64,000 bases of DNA, taken from contig JADDOH010000485.1 in the NCBI GenBank assembly GCA_016648135.1, forward strand, positions 124,001 through 188,000. Direction: 5' to 3'. Position 1 is the first letter of the stretch, and each line of letters begins with the position of its first letter. The DNA is from Agrypnia vestita. Its lineage: Eukaryota > Arthropoda > Insecta > Trichoptera > Phryganeidae. The notes below the pieces were generated by a model. The model did no database searches, was not told the DNA's origin, and saw only the letters and a list, made by a program, of their open reading frames with translations. The position numbers were made by a program, and so were the translations under genes. Of this stretch, positions 35,346-48,010 are shown piece by piece.

Positions 35346-38199
35346 TTATCTTAAGTAAATATACAAAATATGGCGTACGGGACACACACGTGAAGTACTG
35401 AAATATCAACTCGTTTTATCTGGTAGCGTCTAGCACATTATTTTATTAATTTTATATCTCTGAAAAATATTCCAAGTGTCTCAGAGCATTTTAGTCGATT
35501 CGATTTGAGATAAAATTTCATTCGATTATCGAAAAAAAGTGTTTTGTAAAATCCCACAGAAATTCATCAATCCAACTTACTATCATACCGTTTTCAGCTG
35601 GAGTAGAACGCTATATTCTTTTGTTCTGGTACACCACGTTTGCTTCGTCCACTTTCATACATCTTCTTCGTTCTTCTATGTATGGTCAATCTCATTATGC
35701 TAGGTTAATCCGACTAAAATTGCTGGACTCACGAAGAATGAAGGTAAATTTTACTGGATTAAGGATGGGAAATGAAATAGATAAATTACGGTGAATATAA
35801 GTGGACTGCACACGAAAGAATTAGAAGGAAGAAAATAAGCTTGACTCGAGTAAACTAGAATTGCACTCCACTTTGATCAAATGGCGACATACTTTTCATA
35901 AACACCCGGATATCACCCGTTGGTGAAGATGTGCCGATGATACCGAATATCAGCCGATGGTGACTGTATATAATTTACCATACATGGTTGATGATTTTGT
36001 TTCTCTTGCACTGTCGAGCTATAAATTATGACTGGCAAAAAAAGGTAGGTGGGATAAAAAGCGGGGGCGTCGATACGTAAATTAATAAATACTTAACTTT
36101 TTCAGACATTGTTTACCATATTTTCCTCTCTCGTAGATTGCACAAAGTGTCCTTCGCTTTTACTACATTTCCAAATGAAGACTACAACACGCATACATTC
36201 ATTAGTAGTTAAAAATGTGCTACATTATTTGTAGCAGGTACCGAAACATTACACACTTCATCTACTTCGATAAACTACATGAAATGAAAAAATTGTCATA
36301 CTGCAAAATTGTATCTGTTACAATGACCTACAAGAAGTGCTTCTTGAAAATTGTACAACTAGAACATTTTAAATCCATGGGGGAGGGGGTGGTTGTTCCA
36401 GTTACCATAGATTTTAAAATTTCGAAGCATATTGGGGGGGGGGGTTGTTTTAGCTACATCAACTATCCAAAAAATGAAATATAATTTTGTGGGAGTGGGA
36501 TTTTAAAACATATGTTTTAGATAAACTAAATAAAAATCGGTCAAAATTTTTCACAAAATTGAAATGTACTATTGAAGTATAACATAATTTTAAGTGGAAA
36601 GTTTGATGTGTATACTTTGATATATACAATTGGAAGTGTGTAGCTTGTAGTCTGCAATACACTTACAAACGTGGGAAGTTGCGCTTTAGTACAATAATAA
36701 TAATAATTGGATAACTTATATGGCGCCGTTTTCGCGAATACTCACCTCAAGGGCGGTTACTACATTAGTAGTATATGTAGTACTACATTACTACATTGTT
36801 GTACTTAGTATATTCTTTTTCTCATATTTTTATTTTTCTATCATATCACTAAGCCATCTTAAAGTAACAATTTATGTATTCTTTAGAGTGTTTGCACAAA
36901 TTCTTTTTCTTTCATATTTTGATTTTCACAAGTGCGCCTCTGACTGACCACAGATTTCATTTTTTCATTTTAAATCATTTTTTTCTCCAAATAGAATTTT
37001 CATTAAAATTCCTATTTAAATAGAATTTTCGAGGAATAAAATTGAAAGTTTAAATTTTTTAAAGTAAAGACACTGCATACACAGAGTGAAAGGTTATAGA
37101 GAGGTCAATTTACTTAAAGTACAAAACCTTAAAGCTCCGAACAAAAAAACTTACTTTTAATTTTATAAAAGAATATTTTAAAATGATAGCAAAGCGAAGG
37201 AGACCTTTTTTGTTTTTCTTTTATTTCTTCATTAATTAAGTTAAATTATTCACATTTGGCGAGTTTTATTGTAAGCCAGCGGATTAAATCGCCAGCTGAT
37301 TGCTTTCACACGCTACGACACTTCATTTTAAATTGGTAGGATTTTTTTAATCTGGGAGATTTACACCACCCATATCTGCTCGTCACGGCCGTGTTCATGT
37401 TCAATTGTTTCGCAAATAAAAACAATAATGCACACTTTCGTATAGCACGGTTATTTGATTCCACGAAAAGTCACGTTGTGTAAAACCGTGTTCTACGAGG
37501 TTCACACGAAATACGTCATAAGAATATTTTATGTCGTTTTTGATGTTTTGAATATACTCGTGCCTATGTCAGGTAGACACTTCATTTTTATTTTAATCTA
37601 TCAGAGGTTCTCGGTAATGGTAGACGAAATAAAATAATTCAAAATCGATTAAACTTTTATTTACTGGTCACAAATCGATTAAATTAAAAAGTCACTGGAC
37701 AAAACATTTAACTGGAGTACTATTTCGTAAGTAGCACTTATCGTGAATATTCTGCGTAATGAACTCTGGTACTTTATTCGATGGCTGATTATGTTCACTC
37801 AGATTTGCGTTGTTTTGTTTATCTTCAGATTTTTTCCGCTGTCAAACAAGACTGACTTTTGCGCGAAGCTCCGCCACTTACATAAAGGAATATTATTACC
37901 GAATATTATGGTATTACCTCATGAACTCTATCGATTTCCAGTTGTTTCAAAAGTACTCCAAATAACTATTCAATTAATCGATTATGCATCCCTAAATGAC
38001 ATGAAAATCAACAAAATTACGTTTGATTATTTTAATACGTATGTTTTAAATATCTTTCATTGCATTCGACACTTACCACATCTATAATTTTTTTGGAAGT
38101 TGTATATATGTTTAACTTGCACAACAAGTTTTGTATGCGAGTTGTATTTTTACTACCGCCACCTGCAGTCGAAAACTTTGTCATTCCCGTAATCCAATA
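35346..38199. other. AT-rich DNA without recognised gene
   Basis: No family is recognised. Two G-rich runs (36377-36393 and 36431-36443) and short duplications of ACTACATTA near 36760-36795 are the only local peculiarities. Confidence 0.5.
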
Positions 38200-38410
38200 C
38201 AGATGTCACTATTGACAATGAGATGTGGTATTTTATCATGGGTTCAGTTGGTGAACGTTACATTGTGTAAAGTGATCACTTAATCCAGCCATACGATAGG
38301 TCGTAAGCCCTATCAATACGCAAAAAGACTTCCATACTTTTATCATATAAAAATAATGCTTCGTCTCAATGAGACTATCAATATCTATCTATGACGAAAT
38401 CTATAATATA
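38200..38410 (-). repeat. unclassified dispersed repeat, copy 3
   Basis: Plus-strand words GGTGAACGTTACATTGTGTA and AAGTGATCACTTAATCCAGC are the complement of the 54.4-kb copy, followed by AAAAAGACTTCCATAC, matching 34.79 kb inverted. Confidence 0.6.
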
Positions 38411-38456
38411 TCTTCATTAATGATGTGAGATAATTTTCATCTACATATTTTGATAA

Positions 38457-38490
38457 GACAGCTGCGGACGCAAAAACGTCCGCATCTGTC
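38457..38490. repeat. 14-bp GC-rich hairpin
   Basis: GACAGCTGCGGACG and CGTCCGCATCTGTC pair with one mismatch around CAAAAA. It precedes a small region with more CpG (38490-38600). Confidence 0.5.
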
Positions 38491-38599
38491 ATTTCGTCTA
38501 CGTGACGTTAAACCTCAGTAAACATTGCATTGTGTCTATGGCAACGGTTCAAAGACACGGTGATGGGTACTGAGGCGTGACGTCATTTGCTCTGTCCGG

Positions 38600-40470
38600 T
38601 GTTTCAGTTAAAATGGCGGATTGCACAATTTTATACTTTTATTTTATTGAGAATCTTATTAATCTAATTTAATTTAATTAATGTGTATATAAAACTGGAT
38701 CATTTTTTAGAATACTTTCAAAATATTTTCTTCTCTAAAATCAAAATTCTCTTTCGTTTGTTTTAATTTCTTATTATTATTATGCTTTCTTGTGTACATT
38801 TTCTCAATAGTGTTTAAACTTTAAGAATGTCTCTTTGTTTTTACAGGCTTATCTCTCATTTTGTGTTTTTTTGTTGTTGTTTGTGGTGGAATTTTGTAAT
38901 TGATTTTTCACCAACTTCCCCACAATCTGGATCTCTGAAACTTTCAACATTTACGTAAATTAGACGATTTTATTTTATAAAATCATTTATGACATGATTT
39001 GGTCATTACTTCGATAAAAATTTATAATCTCGTCACTCACACGCAAGTGCCGCAGAAACAGCCCGAGAATATGCCGTTTAAAAAATTATTTCAACATTAA
39101 AAAAACGTATTTAGTATTTGTAAACTGCATAGGTAATGGTATAAAATCTAAAAAAAAGCATTTTACTAATTTTTTGAATGGTGCTATGTACCATATGCGT
39201 ACACAAATCAATAAATAAGATAAAAGGAGATAAAATAGAATACCTTGAAGAATTTGGACATACTCAAAATATTCTGAATACATTAGCTTGTAAATTTTTA
39301 GTTTTAATTAATTAATTAAGTTATTTATAAATTATCTGCTTTAAACATTTACTAACCATTATTGCCATAAATATACACATGAAAATGTATTAAATACATT
39401 TTCATGTGATATATCAGTAGTAAGTACAAAGCTTTTGCATTTAAAATCACCAATTTCTAGACCACCATTAATTGTACCGATCCACTGCAACCAGACAGTT
39501 TTAATGCAAATGAATCATTCAGTTCAAACTCAAAATTCCTAATTTTGTATAATTTAAATCTAGGCCAACATCTTTTGGCTTTTTGCTAATTATTGTTTCC
39601 GTTCAAAAATAGAGTTAAAAAATAAATAACTAGATATAACTCATGTGTACGAGTATGTACCGTAAAAATATGTTTAAGTCACAGATTACTAAAATATATT
39701 GACATAAATTTCTTGGTATGCAGTTCTCTAGTTCCACGGCTGGTTATAATATATATTTGACGTGTTTAAAAAATACCTACTTATTATTTTTAATAAATAA
39801 TTATGAAAAGGTCAAACAAAATACTCATAGACATATATACTTACTTCAAATGTATATGCCTTAGTTATTCAGTGGCGCTTTATTACAATAAGTATAACAA
39901 TATTTTTACTTGAACAGACTCGGTTTGGAAAAAAATTAAAATATAATAATAATTAAACAACGTTTTGTTAAATAGAACGTTTTTTACGAGGGTAATTAAA
40001 TACGCAAGAAAAATACTTCAACTTCAGTATAAATTTGTCTTGAATATATATGCGAGGGATACATTATTAAACCGTGACCCAATCCCTTCGCCTAAAGAAG
40101 AAGTTTTGTTCATCTCTGTACAAATTTGTAATCATACCACAGTTATATGAATCTAAAATAATACTTATTACTTGATTCAAATCTCGCCATCAGTATTATC
40201 TGTTTTACTGATTTAAACAGAAATTTCTCTTGTTAATCCCGTATTTCTTGATTTTTTTTGCTATTATATTATTAAGTTTGCCCGGAGCTCGGGCAAAAAT
40301 AAGATAAAACACAACATCTGCCCTGCTCAATATCGAACCATTATTTTTTCCACTAACAAATAAAGCACGGAAGGTGTCATTGGTGTAGATATGTAAAGGA
40401 TCATTCGCAGGATCCAAAAGGTTGATATGAACGCTTATCAATCAATCACAATTGATCGCCGCGAGGCGCT
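38600..40470. other. AT-rich DNA without recognised gene
   Basis: No gene is seen. A perfect 15-bp hairpin lies at 39376-39408. The frame at 40205-40441 (minus) matches nothing I know. Confidence 0.5.
39376..39408. repeat. perfect 15-bp hairpin
   Basis: CACATGAAAATGTAT (39376-39390) and its exact complement (39394-39408) are separated by TAA. Confidence 0.6.
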
Positions 40471-40734
40471 TCGCGTTCTTTCTATATCCAAATTAAAATG
40501 CATTTGCCAAGGGAGGGGAGCGGGAAATTTAAAACACCAACCACCAATATTTAAACATTTACACAATTTATTTAATTAAAGCACAATCCTTATCTTTAGA
40601 CTTATCAACTAAAAAAAATATCACTAACCTAAAACTAATCCTAGCCTAAACGCAAGCAGTCCGAATTTACATCACTTTATCGTGTCTTTGTCACTTATCA
40701 CTACAAAAAACATATCGATCGCAAACACTCGTCG

Positions 40735-41160
40735 CATCACTCCTGGAGGCCGCGGGGGGCGAGCGCTCGCGCCCACGCGTTCGCCGCTGGCTCCGCGGTT
40801 CTCGTTCCAGGCCACGCGCTGCTGCATCCGCGCCGTCGCTGGATCCGCGTCATCGGGAGGTACGGCCTCCCTCCTGGAACTCCTCGTGGAGGACCGGCCG
40901 CCATCGAGGCAAGGCGGCCATCCTCGTCGCCGCGTCTTCGTCTCTGCCGAAAATGTCGCGGCCACACAAAACAAGTCGTGTCTTGGGGCGGGATATTCGC
41001 CTCCGTAAGAAAGGGCCGACCCGCACTCGACCAGGTATTGTGTCGAACAACCTCTCGGACGCAGCCCGCATCGAGGCACATCGCCCCCCCTGGAGCCGCT
41101 CCCCGCGCACCCTTCTTCCCCAACCCCTGCTCCGTATTCGGGTCATGCGAAATTGGCGTG
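40735..41160. other. second GC-rich, CpG-rich island of unknown role
   Basis: About 420 bp are very rich in G+C and CpG, with abrupt edges. Five overlapping frames on both strands stay open simply because stops are rare in GC-rich DNA; none resembles a known protein. To the right lie three tandem copies of ATCTTATTCTAAAATA (about 41245-41300) and a hairpin (41320-41362, arms CGGCAAAACAG and complement). A purine-rich GGGAGGGGAGCGGG lies at 40510-40523. It could be an internal promoter, a captured GC-rich transposon or an alternative first exon. I see no evidence that decides. Confidence 0.35.
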
Positions 41161-41456
41161 CAAATCATTATACCACCGTGGGCAAATTACTGCTTGCGTT
41201 ATTATATCTAATACTAGTAACGAAATAATATTAACACTATAACAAATCTTATTCTAAAATAACATTATCTTATTCTAAAATAATAATCTTATTCTAGGGC
41301 AACAATATAATTTTTAACGCGGCAAAACAGGAATGCGTTGTTTGCTCGCATCTGTTTTGCCGGCCCAAAAAAAAAAGTTCGGTTTAAGAACGGAATTCTG
41401 AGAACGATCGATACGGACCGGCATCATTTAACCGCGGTTATATCAAGGTTTTTGAG

Positions 41457-41994
41457 GTGAAGATGTACAATCGCTCAAAAAATGGCCGCACATTGGAGGG
41501 CAGCGAACCGCGTCAACGAAGCCCTCAGAAAGCCGAAGCAACAATATGTGGACCAAGTGTGGACTTCACGCTAGAGTCATGCTTCATGCAAGATCGTCGT
41601 ACCATGGTCCGGGATCTTGCGAACGAGATGGAGGCAAGCATTGAATCGGTTTACTAAATGTTTACAGAATATTTGTTTGAAAAGATTGTCTGCAAAATTC
41701 CTACCGAACCTGCTAGTAATAGAGTAGTTTCATAAAGATGATACACCCAACCAATTTTCTCATTTGATTCAGACATTCTTGGCCAAACAGTATCCCCCTA
41801 ATTTCGCAGGCTTTCTACTCTCATGACAATGCCGCTGAAATGGACCCTATTTGAATCAAAATATGACATTACGCGCAACGCGACGGCCCAGCTGAATTCC
41901 ATTCCAAAAGACATGTTCCAGACGTATTTCCAACAATAACGGAATCGCTGGAAAAATGTGTGCATTACCAATAGGACGACTTTGAAGAAAATTA
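41457..41994 (+). pseudogene. old mariner transposase remnant, internally deleted
   Basis: Two ends of a mariner protein of a different subfamily from the 21-kb copy are readable. The N-terminal part has DRRTMVRDLANEMEASIESV followed after a stop by FTEYLFEKIVCKI, matching the second helix-turn-helix (family pattern DRRLTVREIAEE then ILTE-L). The C-terminal part (41851-41994) reads FESKYDITRNATAQLNSIPK, DMFQTYFQQ, stop, RNRWK, frameshift, CVHYQ, stop, DDFEEN, matching the family ending RFES, NSIP, F-QWK-RW-KC, YFEGD. The catalytic DDD core is absent. It is far more decayed than the 21- and 45-kb copies. Confidence 0.8.
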
Positions 41995-44757
41995 AAGAAT
42001 ATGAATAAATATGTTTCTGCCGACTAAAAGTTAGTTATTTCATATCTATAGTAGCATTCTTCGTCTACTGGTAAGCCAGGACTAATCTTTTAAATATATA
42101 ATTATCCTTATCATCGTTATTGACCTTATCTCTAGACCTCTCCAAGAATTATTCTTGATTGATTTCTATTATGTGCCATTTCTCTCCAATCTTATTGTTT
42201 CTTAATATGGATAGGTTTTGTTAAGATTATCGCAGTATTGATGATGATGATGATCAGGATGACCAATGCGGTAGTGTAAGGAAGGATTCTTACTCTACCT
42301 ATGGAATTTTTCGTTGTATGTGCAATGTGTCACGGAAAGAAAACAAATAAGAGAGGCACAACATACAAGTAAATACGAATAAAAAAGTATATTACACTAA
42401 AGTTAAGTGTACATTTGTGAAGGTTGCAGGTGAAACTTGGCTTATAATATTAAATTCTTGTAGTAGGTCAGATGGTTAAAGATGGAATGGAGCAAGGGAC
42501 GTGGGAAGAGTGCGTCGTCCGCGTGCTTGCAGCTTCGTTTCGATCTCTGATTGGTTGGACCGCTTAAATATAACAGCCTGACTCCACTGAAAGTCTTAAT
42601 CACCATAGAGGCATTGTCACTCCACCTTAATTTTGGTCTTCTTAAGCTTATTATTCATAATCTTCTTAAGCTGTTGCGCCCTGATAGTCTCGGAGACTTT
42701 TGATCGGTAATGACTTCTATTAGTGCTGTTCGGTGATTCTTCCATACTAAAAATTATAGAGCAATCTTTATTTGTATATTTGATCTCATATATCTTGAAA
42801 GTAACATAATATTATGAGTTTTTTTAGGTATTTATTAGTAATTTACCGCTAAATTCTAATATCATAGTAATAAATTATGATTTTATATTGAAAGATCTAG
42901 AAAAAGATAAATGGGTTTTGAGAAATTAAATAATAAATTCGAATAAACAAAAATTGTTTATTAGCTAGACTGCTAGACTCTTTATTGGTATTTCAGAGAA
43001 CTCTTAATTTAAATACATTTTATTACAGATATCAGGGCTTATATTCAAAATACCATAAAAATTACCATATTCAGTTTAATAAGTTCCACATATCGGCAAT
43101 AATTAACTAAAAATCAAAATTCATAAGTATTTACTGGAGCTCTAATCAAAATTGAGTCCTGGGTACCTTAATTTTACGCCTTTGTGACACTCCACCTCTA
43201 TGCTCATTTCTAGATATTCACCAGTGGCAGGGTTTTAGCAATCTAGCTGTAATTTCCCAAAATTTTCTGCTTTATTATTATTATAAAGCTGTTTAACCTT
43301 ATGGGCCTATTTTTTTATTTTTTGTGAATCTTCTTCATTCAATAAAACAAAAAGATAAGACCTTGGAATTAATCGAGCCGCGTACAGCGTAGCCTTTGTT
43401 ATTTGAGTATAAACGTCTTTTCTTCACCTTAACACAAAAGTGCCATGTAATGACGTCATTTGGGTCTAATGCTTTCACGCAATTCCATACCTTAGAATCC
43501 TTAGAACGAATAATCTCTAAAGCTTAATTCATAATGGACCTTGGAAATGCGTAAAATAAAAATAATACCATAATGATCTAATCTCAAGTGGAAATATGAT
43601 TAATGCCATATTTTTTTGATCTACGAACTTTCTAAAAAAAACGTTATCCATACAAGGTTATTTAAAAATATCATACATTTTATTTCATTAATATTTAAGT
43701 TTTCATTATATTTCTCTGCAAGTAGTAAAAAATGACACTGCTGAATAATTACGGTCAGTTTTACAATAATTTTATTACTTGAAATATTGTTTCCAAATAC
43801 CCACTGTACTGCGATGCATTCCTTTGTAATTATTGAGTCACTAATTACTTATGGCTTAAATAGCTATACATAACTTAACCTACCTTGAGAAAGTTAAACA
43901 GTTATAACTAAGTTTTTTAAAAATAATCGCAAATAAATAATTCGATTAAATGAATACAGACGACTATAACATATTATTGAAATTAATTTTTAAGTAACAA
44001 TGTACTAATTGATAAATATTGAAATTAAATCAGTCACAACGATAAATCTCGGCAAAAGACAAACGATACGTTACGAATAAGAAAAACAAATAATTTTTAT
44101 GGCGATAGAAAAAAGATAAAAAAACCGGCAACAACAAACTTCAAATTTTATGAAACAATAAGATAAGTCACTATAATAACATCTTACGAAGAAAGTTAAA
44201 TATTTGAATAACACAAAATTAAAAAAAGTGAAATGTTACATGCAAGTTTACCATTGTGAAAATTAAATATGTTTAGCAGAATACAATATGAATTTTATAT
44301 ATTTGTTAAATAACAAACTGCCGTGCAGTTAAGTGCGTTTAATTGTTTTTATGCATATATTATAAGAAATAAATAAAATGAAAAAATATTCGATATGAAT
44401 CCCTCACCACACACAAGAATCATAATTTTTTTTGGTGAGATATATACACACAAAAAAAATATTGATTTATAAACATTGTCTATGTATGATTGTTAAAAAA
44501 TATTATATATATTTTTAATTAAAAAAATAAAAAAATAAATAAAAAAATCTTCTAATTAAATGACATTCTTGGATGTATGCCAGTAAAAACTGACACTCGA
44601 AGAACAGATTCAAAACACAAATATGGGACACAATAAATAACGAAGAAAAAACTATAAATAGCAAAGTAATTTAATTTTATGACTACATGACCAAACAGTA
44701 CGTCATTTTAAAACTATTCAACCACCGTACAGATTAAAAATTAAAACAGGACAAAAA
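41995..44757. other. AT-rich DNA without recognised gene
   Basis: No gene is recognised. A short (GAT)n run at 42239-42254 resembles tails of RTE-type LINEs, but no coding sequence precedes it on that strand that I can read. Confidence 0.5.
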
Positions 44758-45157
44758 ATGCAACGCAGCAGTCAACGCGCGTTTGTTGATTTGCTTCACT
44801 CAATTCGTGAAGTACCCACCTTTCAAGCTTTTTCACCTTACCAATTTGCTTCAAGTGGATTAAAACAGTTTTATCACTAACACCGCAGCCTGCAGCTAAC
44901 TCGGATGTGGTTTGCGATGGATCCGCTTCCACAATAGCCTTCAATTCTTCATTATCAACTTTGGTCTCCGGCCGTCCACGGGGCTTGTTCTGCAGGTCGA
45001 AATTTCCAGAACGAAAACGTTGGAACCAAAAACGCACTGTGTTTTCTTTTGCGGCACCGTCGCCATACACATCATTAATCCTTCGAGCCGTTTCTGCAGC
45101 ACCGGTGCCACGGTGGAACTCGTACTCGTAAATAACGCGATATTTCAAGTTTTTCAT
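44741..45157 (-). pseudogene. mariner transposase N-terminal half
   Basis: From the ATG at 45155-45157 the frame encodes MKNLKYRVIYEYEFHRGTG and both DNA-binding helix regions up to RVDCCVA, then six foreign residues and a stop. The three catalytic Asp are all beyond the truncation. A stable product could bind the terminal repeats without cutting, but expression is not shown. Differences from the other copy include WVLHEL for WVPHEL. Confidence 0.88.
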
Positions 45158-45333
45158 TTTGTAAACCGAAAAAAACAATTGAGGAAAAAACAAATGAATT
45201 ATAATTTTCAAAACACAAATACATGAGTAAATAGCTGTTTAAATTTGGAATTTGAATTCCTAACCAAAGAGAAGATATTTGAGATCAAATTTGCCAGTAC
45301 GGAAAAACGCCAATTTCATATGTAAGGACCTAA
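44758..45333 (-). mobile_element. 3'-truncated mariner, sister of the 21-kb copy
   Basis: On the minus strand the element starts with the same terminal repeat (45305-45333) next to TA (45334-45335). It continues through the leader and the first 120 or so codons and stops abruptly at GCTGCGTTGCA. Only a few substitutions separate it from 21236 onwards, plus a short deletion in the leader. The second terminal repeat and the catalytic core are missing. Confidence 0.9.
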
Positions 45334-45335
45334 TA

Positions 45336-46280
45336 TATTATTATTTAATGAAGTCTTAACATAAACTATAATATATTCTTGCGTTCAAACTGCTCACACA
45401 GTTTTGCATGATGACTATTATAATACATATGTTTATAGATTATGTTAAATAAACAATAAAAAAAACAAAAATTTCAAATACCAACATCGAGTATCCTTCT
45501 CACACGGCTCTTTCTGCTCCGAGAGAACATCTGGTGCCCTATTTGCTAGAACCGTTTACCTCGTACATCTTAAATAAGAAGAAGAGAAACAGTTTTTATC
45601 CTATAACTAACTGAATTCTCCCCTGGGAAGACTAGCGCCACCTGGAAGCAGTGTCTTGTATTCCTTTTCGGTAAAACTTCTGGGAAGAGCTGCCAGAGAA
45701 ACTTTCCCAAATTTTTCCAAGCGCCTCGTCGTTATTCCTAAACTTTTTTCAGTCTGACTTAAATACTTAATAAATAATTATCCGGGAAAGAAAGTTATCC
45801 CCCGCTACTTGTCATAGCAACAAATCAGGAGCAAAATCGTGCCTTAGAATTTTGTTTCAATGTTGTAGTTTCTGACATCTGTCAAAGATAAAGCTGTTTA
45901 AATTAATTAAATAAAAAACGTTACAATATGAAAGTCTACCCTCATAGTCGATAATTTCAAAATAATCGAAAAAATTTAATATATATGATTGAAAATCGTT
46001 CACTTATCGACAAATAATTAATTGTGCTACAAATAGGAACATATGATTCAAATAGGCAGAAATGGCAGTCGAAAGCAAAGCAGTCTAATTATCTTAGTTA
46101 AATGGAACATAATAACTTACGCCTGATATAACATCACATAATATTATTATATTCTCATGTAGATCGAAACACCTTTTCTAGATATTATTATTTTAATATT
46201 TAATCACACTAAAGACTACAAGATAAAACTTCTGCAGGAACATGAGGAAGGGATATTTTCTGGGGTAGTTTTTATAGATA
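45336..46280. other. AT-rich DNA without recognised gene
   Basis: Nothing recognisable is encoded. The phrase GACTAGCGCCACCT near 45632 resembles the CTAGCGCCATCT box of the tandem repeat at 47.8 kb. Confidence 0.4.
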
Positions 46281-46287
46281 AAAAGCA

Positions 46288-46446
46288 ATCGAGAGGCCGA
46301 TAGGCCATCTTTAAGCCCGCTGGACTAAAGAAATCGCAGATTCTGCAGAATACACGCTAGTGAATATCAATGCACATAGAAAAGTGGGTCTGTGGGGACG
46401 CCTTCATCCAACAGTAGATAAAAAATGTCCGATGATGATGATGATA
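46288..46446 (+). pseudogene. RTE-like LINE 3' end with (GAT)n tail
   Basis: The frame RPIGHL, stop, ARWTKEIADSAEYT, then WGRLHPTVD resembles the last residues of insect RTE-like proteins (GRP, RW-DEI, A, W, L-EAYV-QW). It is followed within 20 bases by GATGATGATGATGAT, a usual RTE tail. At least one internal stop is present and the 5' part is missing. Confidence 0.55.
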
Positions 46447-47133
46447 TTGTAGATCTGATCACTAGGCAGGCAATTCTCTCACCAGATAACGTATTACCAT
46501 TATCACAAAGATGCGTAAGCGTACGAAATTTTGTCCTAGAAATTTAGAGATTTGACTGAGATTTGATTCAGACTACATTCGGTATGTATCGATGAATCAT
46601 TTTACATAAGTAAAAACCTAACAGCCAACGAACTACTCAGCTCTAATTCTGCATTATCCTCGACGCATATTTAGAGAGCTTTAAATTTTTCCCCGCACAT
46701 TAAATAATTCTGGCCTGCCATTTATTTGCACAATTAACAGTCTTGCAAGTGCTTTCAGAGTGAGTTAAATATTAAGCCTTATTGAGTCTTTATCATATAC
46801 GTAATAAATTGTACTCATAAAATAAATTGTTTCAGAAATATTTTATTTGAATAAAAAAGTAATAACTTAATTGAATGTGATTTGAATAACTGTCACACGG
46901 CTACCCGCACTGTCAACTGCATTTCCGCCAGATATGTTACCTGTCGCCATTGCCGACGTAGACACCTACGCTGTATGCTGTAACGCCATTCGATGACAAT
47001 GTGTTTCTGGAATAACTTAATATCCTTCTGTCAAATTTGACGTTTCGGTTTACATCCGATGTGGAGGGTTATTATTTATAAATCTTATTACGATAAAAGA
47101 CAATGTTTTTAGTGAACATACATACATACGGAT
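46447..47133. other. DNA without recognised gene
   Basis: No gene or clear repeat is recognised here. Confidence 0.5.
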
Positions 47134-47350
47134 GTGAAAGAAAATAGAAATCCTGAAAACAAAAAATACCGTACATTGCAATGTTTTGGTCTCATAATAA
47201 TGAGACATCCAGAAATATCTCAAATTGCAATCAGAAGAGGCAAAAGGTATCCTGGCTGGAAAAACCTAAGACAAAAAATGGTTCAAGAAGTTCATTGTTC
47301 GAGGTTCTGCAAACAAAGTAACGGTCACCAAAATAATCTTTAAAATTCAA
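47134..47350 (+). pseudogene. LINE C-terminal remnant
   Basis: KYRTLQCFGLIIMRHPEISQ, a basic segment IRRGKRYPG, WKNLRQKM and, after a frameshift, SANKVTVTKIIFKI, stop, correspond to the end of LINE proteins related to the 61.8-kb copy (family: LGH-R--KY-LL, G-R-W-RN-R, LFRAA-DR--). Only the last 70 codons remain. Confidence 0.6.
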
Positions 47351-47749
47351 TAAACGTACACATTAATATAAGAATAAGAAAAATTACATTTTTTTTATTG
47401 TGACACATGTGACATATGAAATATATTAAAAAATACATACATACAAAATAAAAACATACAAAAAGGAAAATTGTTTTCAACCCTTGTATTTAAGTGTACA
47501 AAAAAGGAAAAAATTAAATTTCGACCAAAAAAATTTTGCCTCACTCTCCTAATAAAAGGGGGGCGGGCGCTTGTGATATTAATATAGATTACAAAATTTT
47601 TTTCGAAGAAAAGAAAGTGGCCACGATTTTATTTAGAGAGGGAGGAAAAAGTTTTTTTTTTCTTTTTAGTACATTTAAATATAAGCACGGTTAAAAAAAA
47701 ATCCATGTGACATAATTTTCTACTTTTATTAACTTTAATTAACTTTTTA

Positions 47750-48010
47750 GTCTTAATATAACCCAGCATACAAAATCACTTCGATAAGAAACTAGCGCCA
47801 TCTTTAGCGAGCTTAATAATAATTTCTCATATAAATTTTAGTCTCAATATTACCCGGTTTACAAAATCACTTCGATAAAAAACTAGCGCCATCTTTAACG
47901 AGCTTATTTATAAATTTGTCATATAACTTGTGGTCTTAATATTACACGGCGTACAAAATCACTTGGATAGGAAACTAGCGCTATTTTCGATGAGCTCATT
48001 AATTAATTCT
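47750..48010 (+). repeat. three tandem units of ~90 bp
   Basis: Units start near 47751, 47840 and 47936 with CTTAATATTACCCGG-like words and each contains ACAAAATCACTTCGATAA and CTAGCGCCATCTTTA. Divergence between units is modest. There is no coding potential. Confidence 0.8.

Noticed and set aside
36377..36443. G-quadruplex-like G runs
   Set aside because: Only two separated G-rich runs; too little to claim a structure or function.
40672..41228. Six overlapping frames in the second GC island
   Set aside because: Frames on both strands overlap fully, with no recognisable domain or codon pattern; taken as compositional artefacts.
42239..42254. RTE LINE tail at the (GAT)n run
   Set aside because: No LINE coding sequence can be read before it, so it may be a simple microsatellite.
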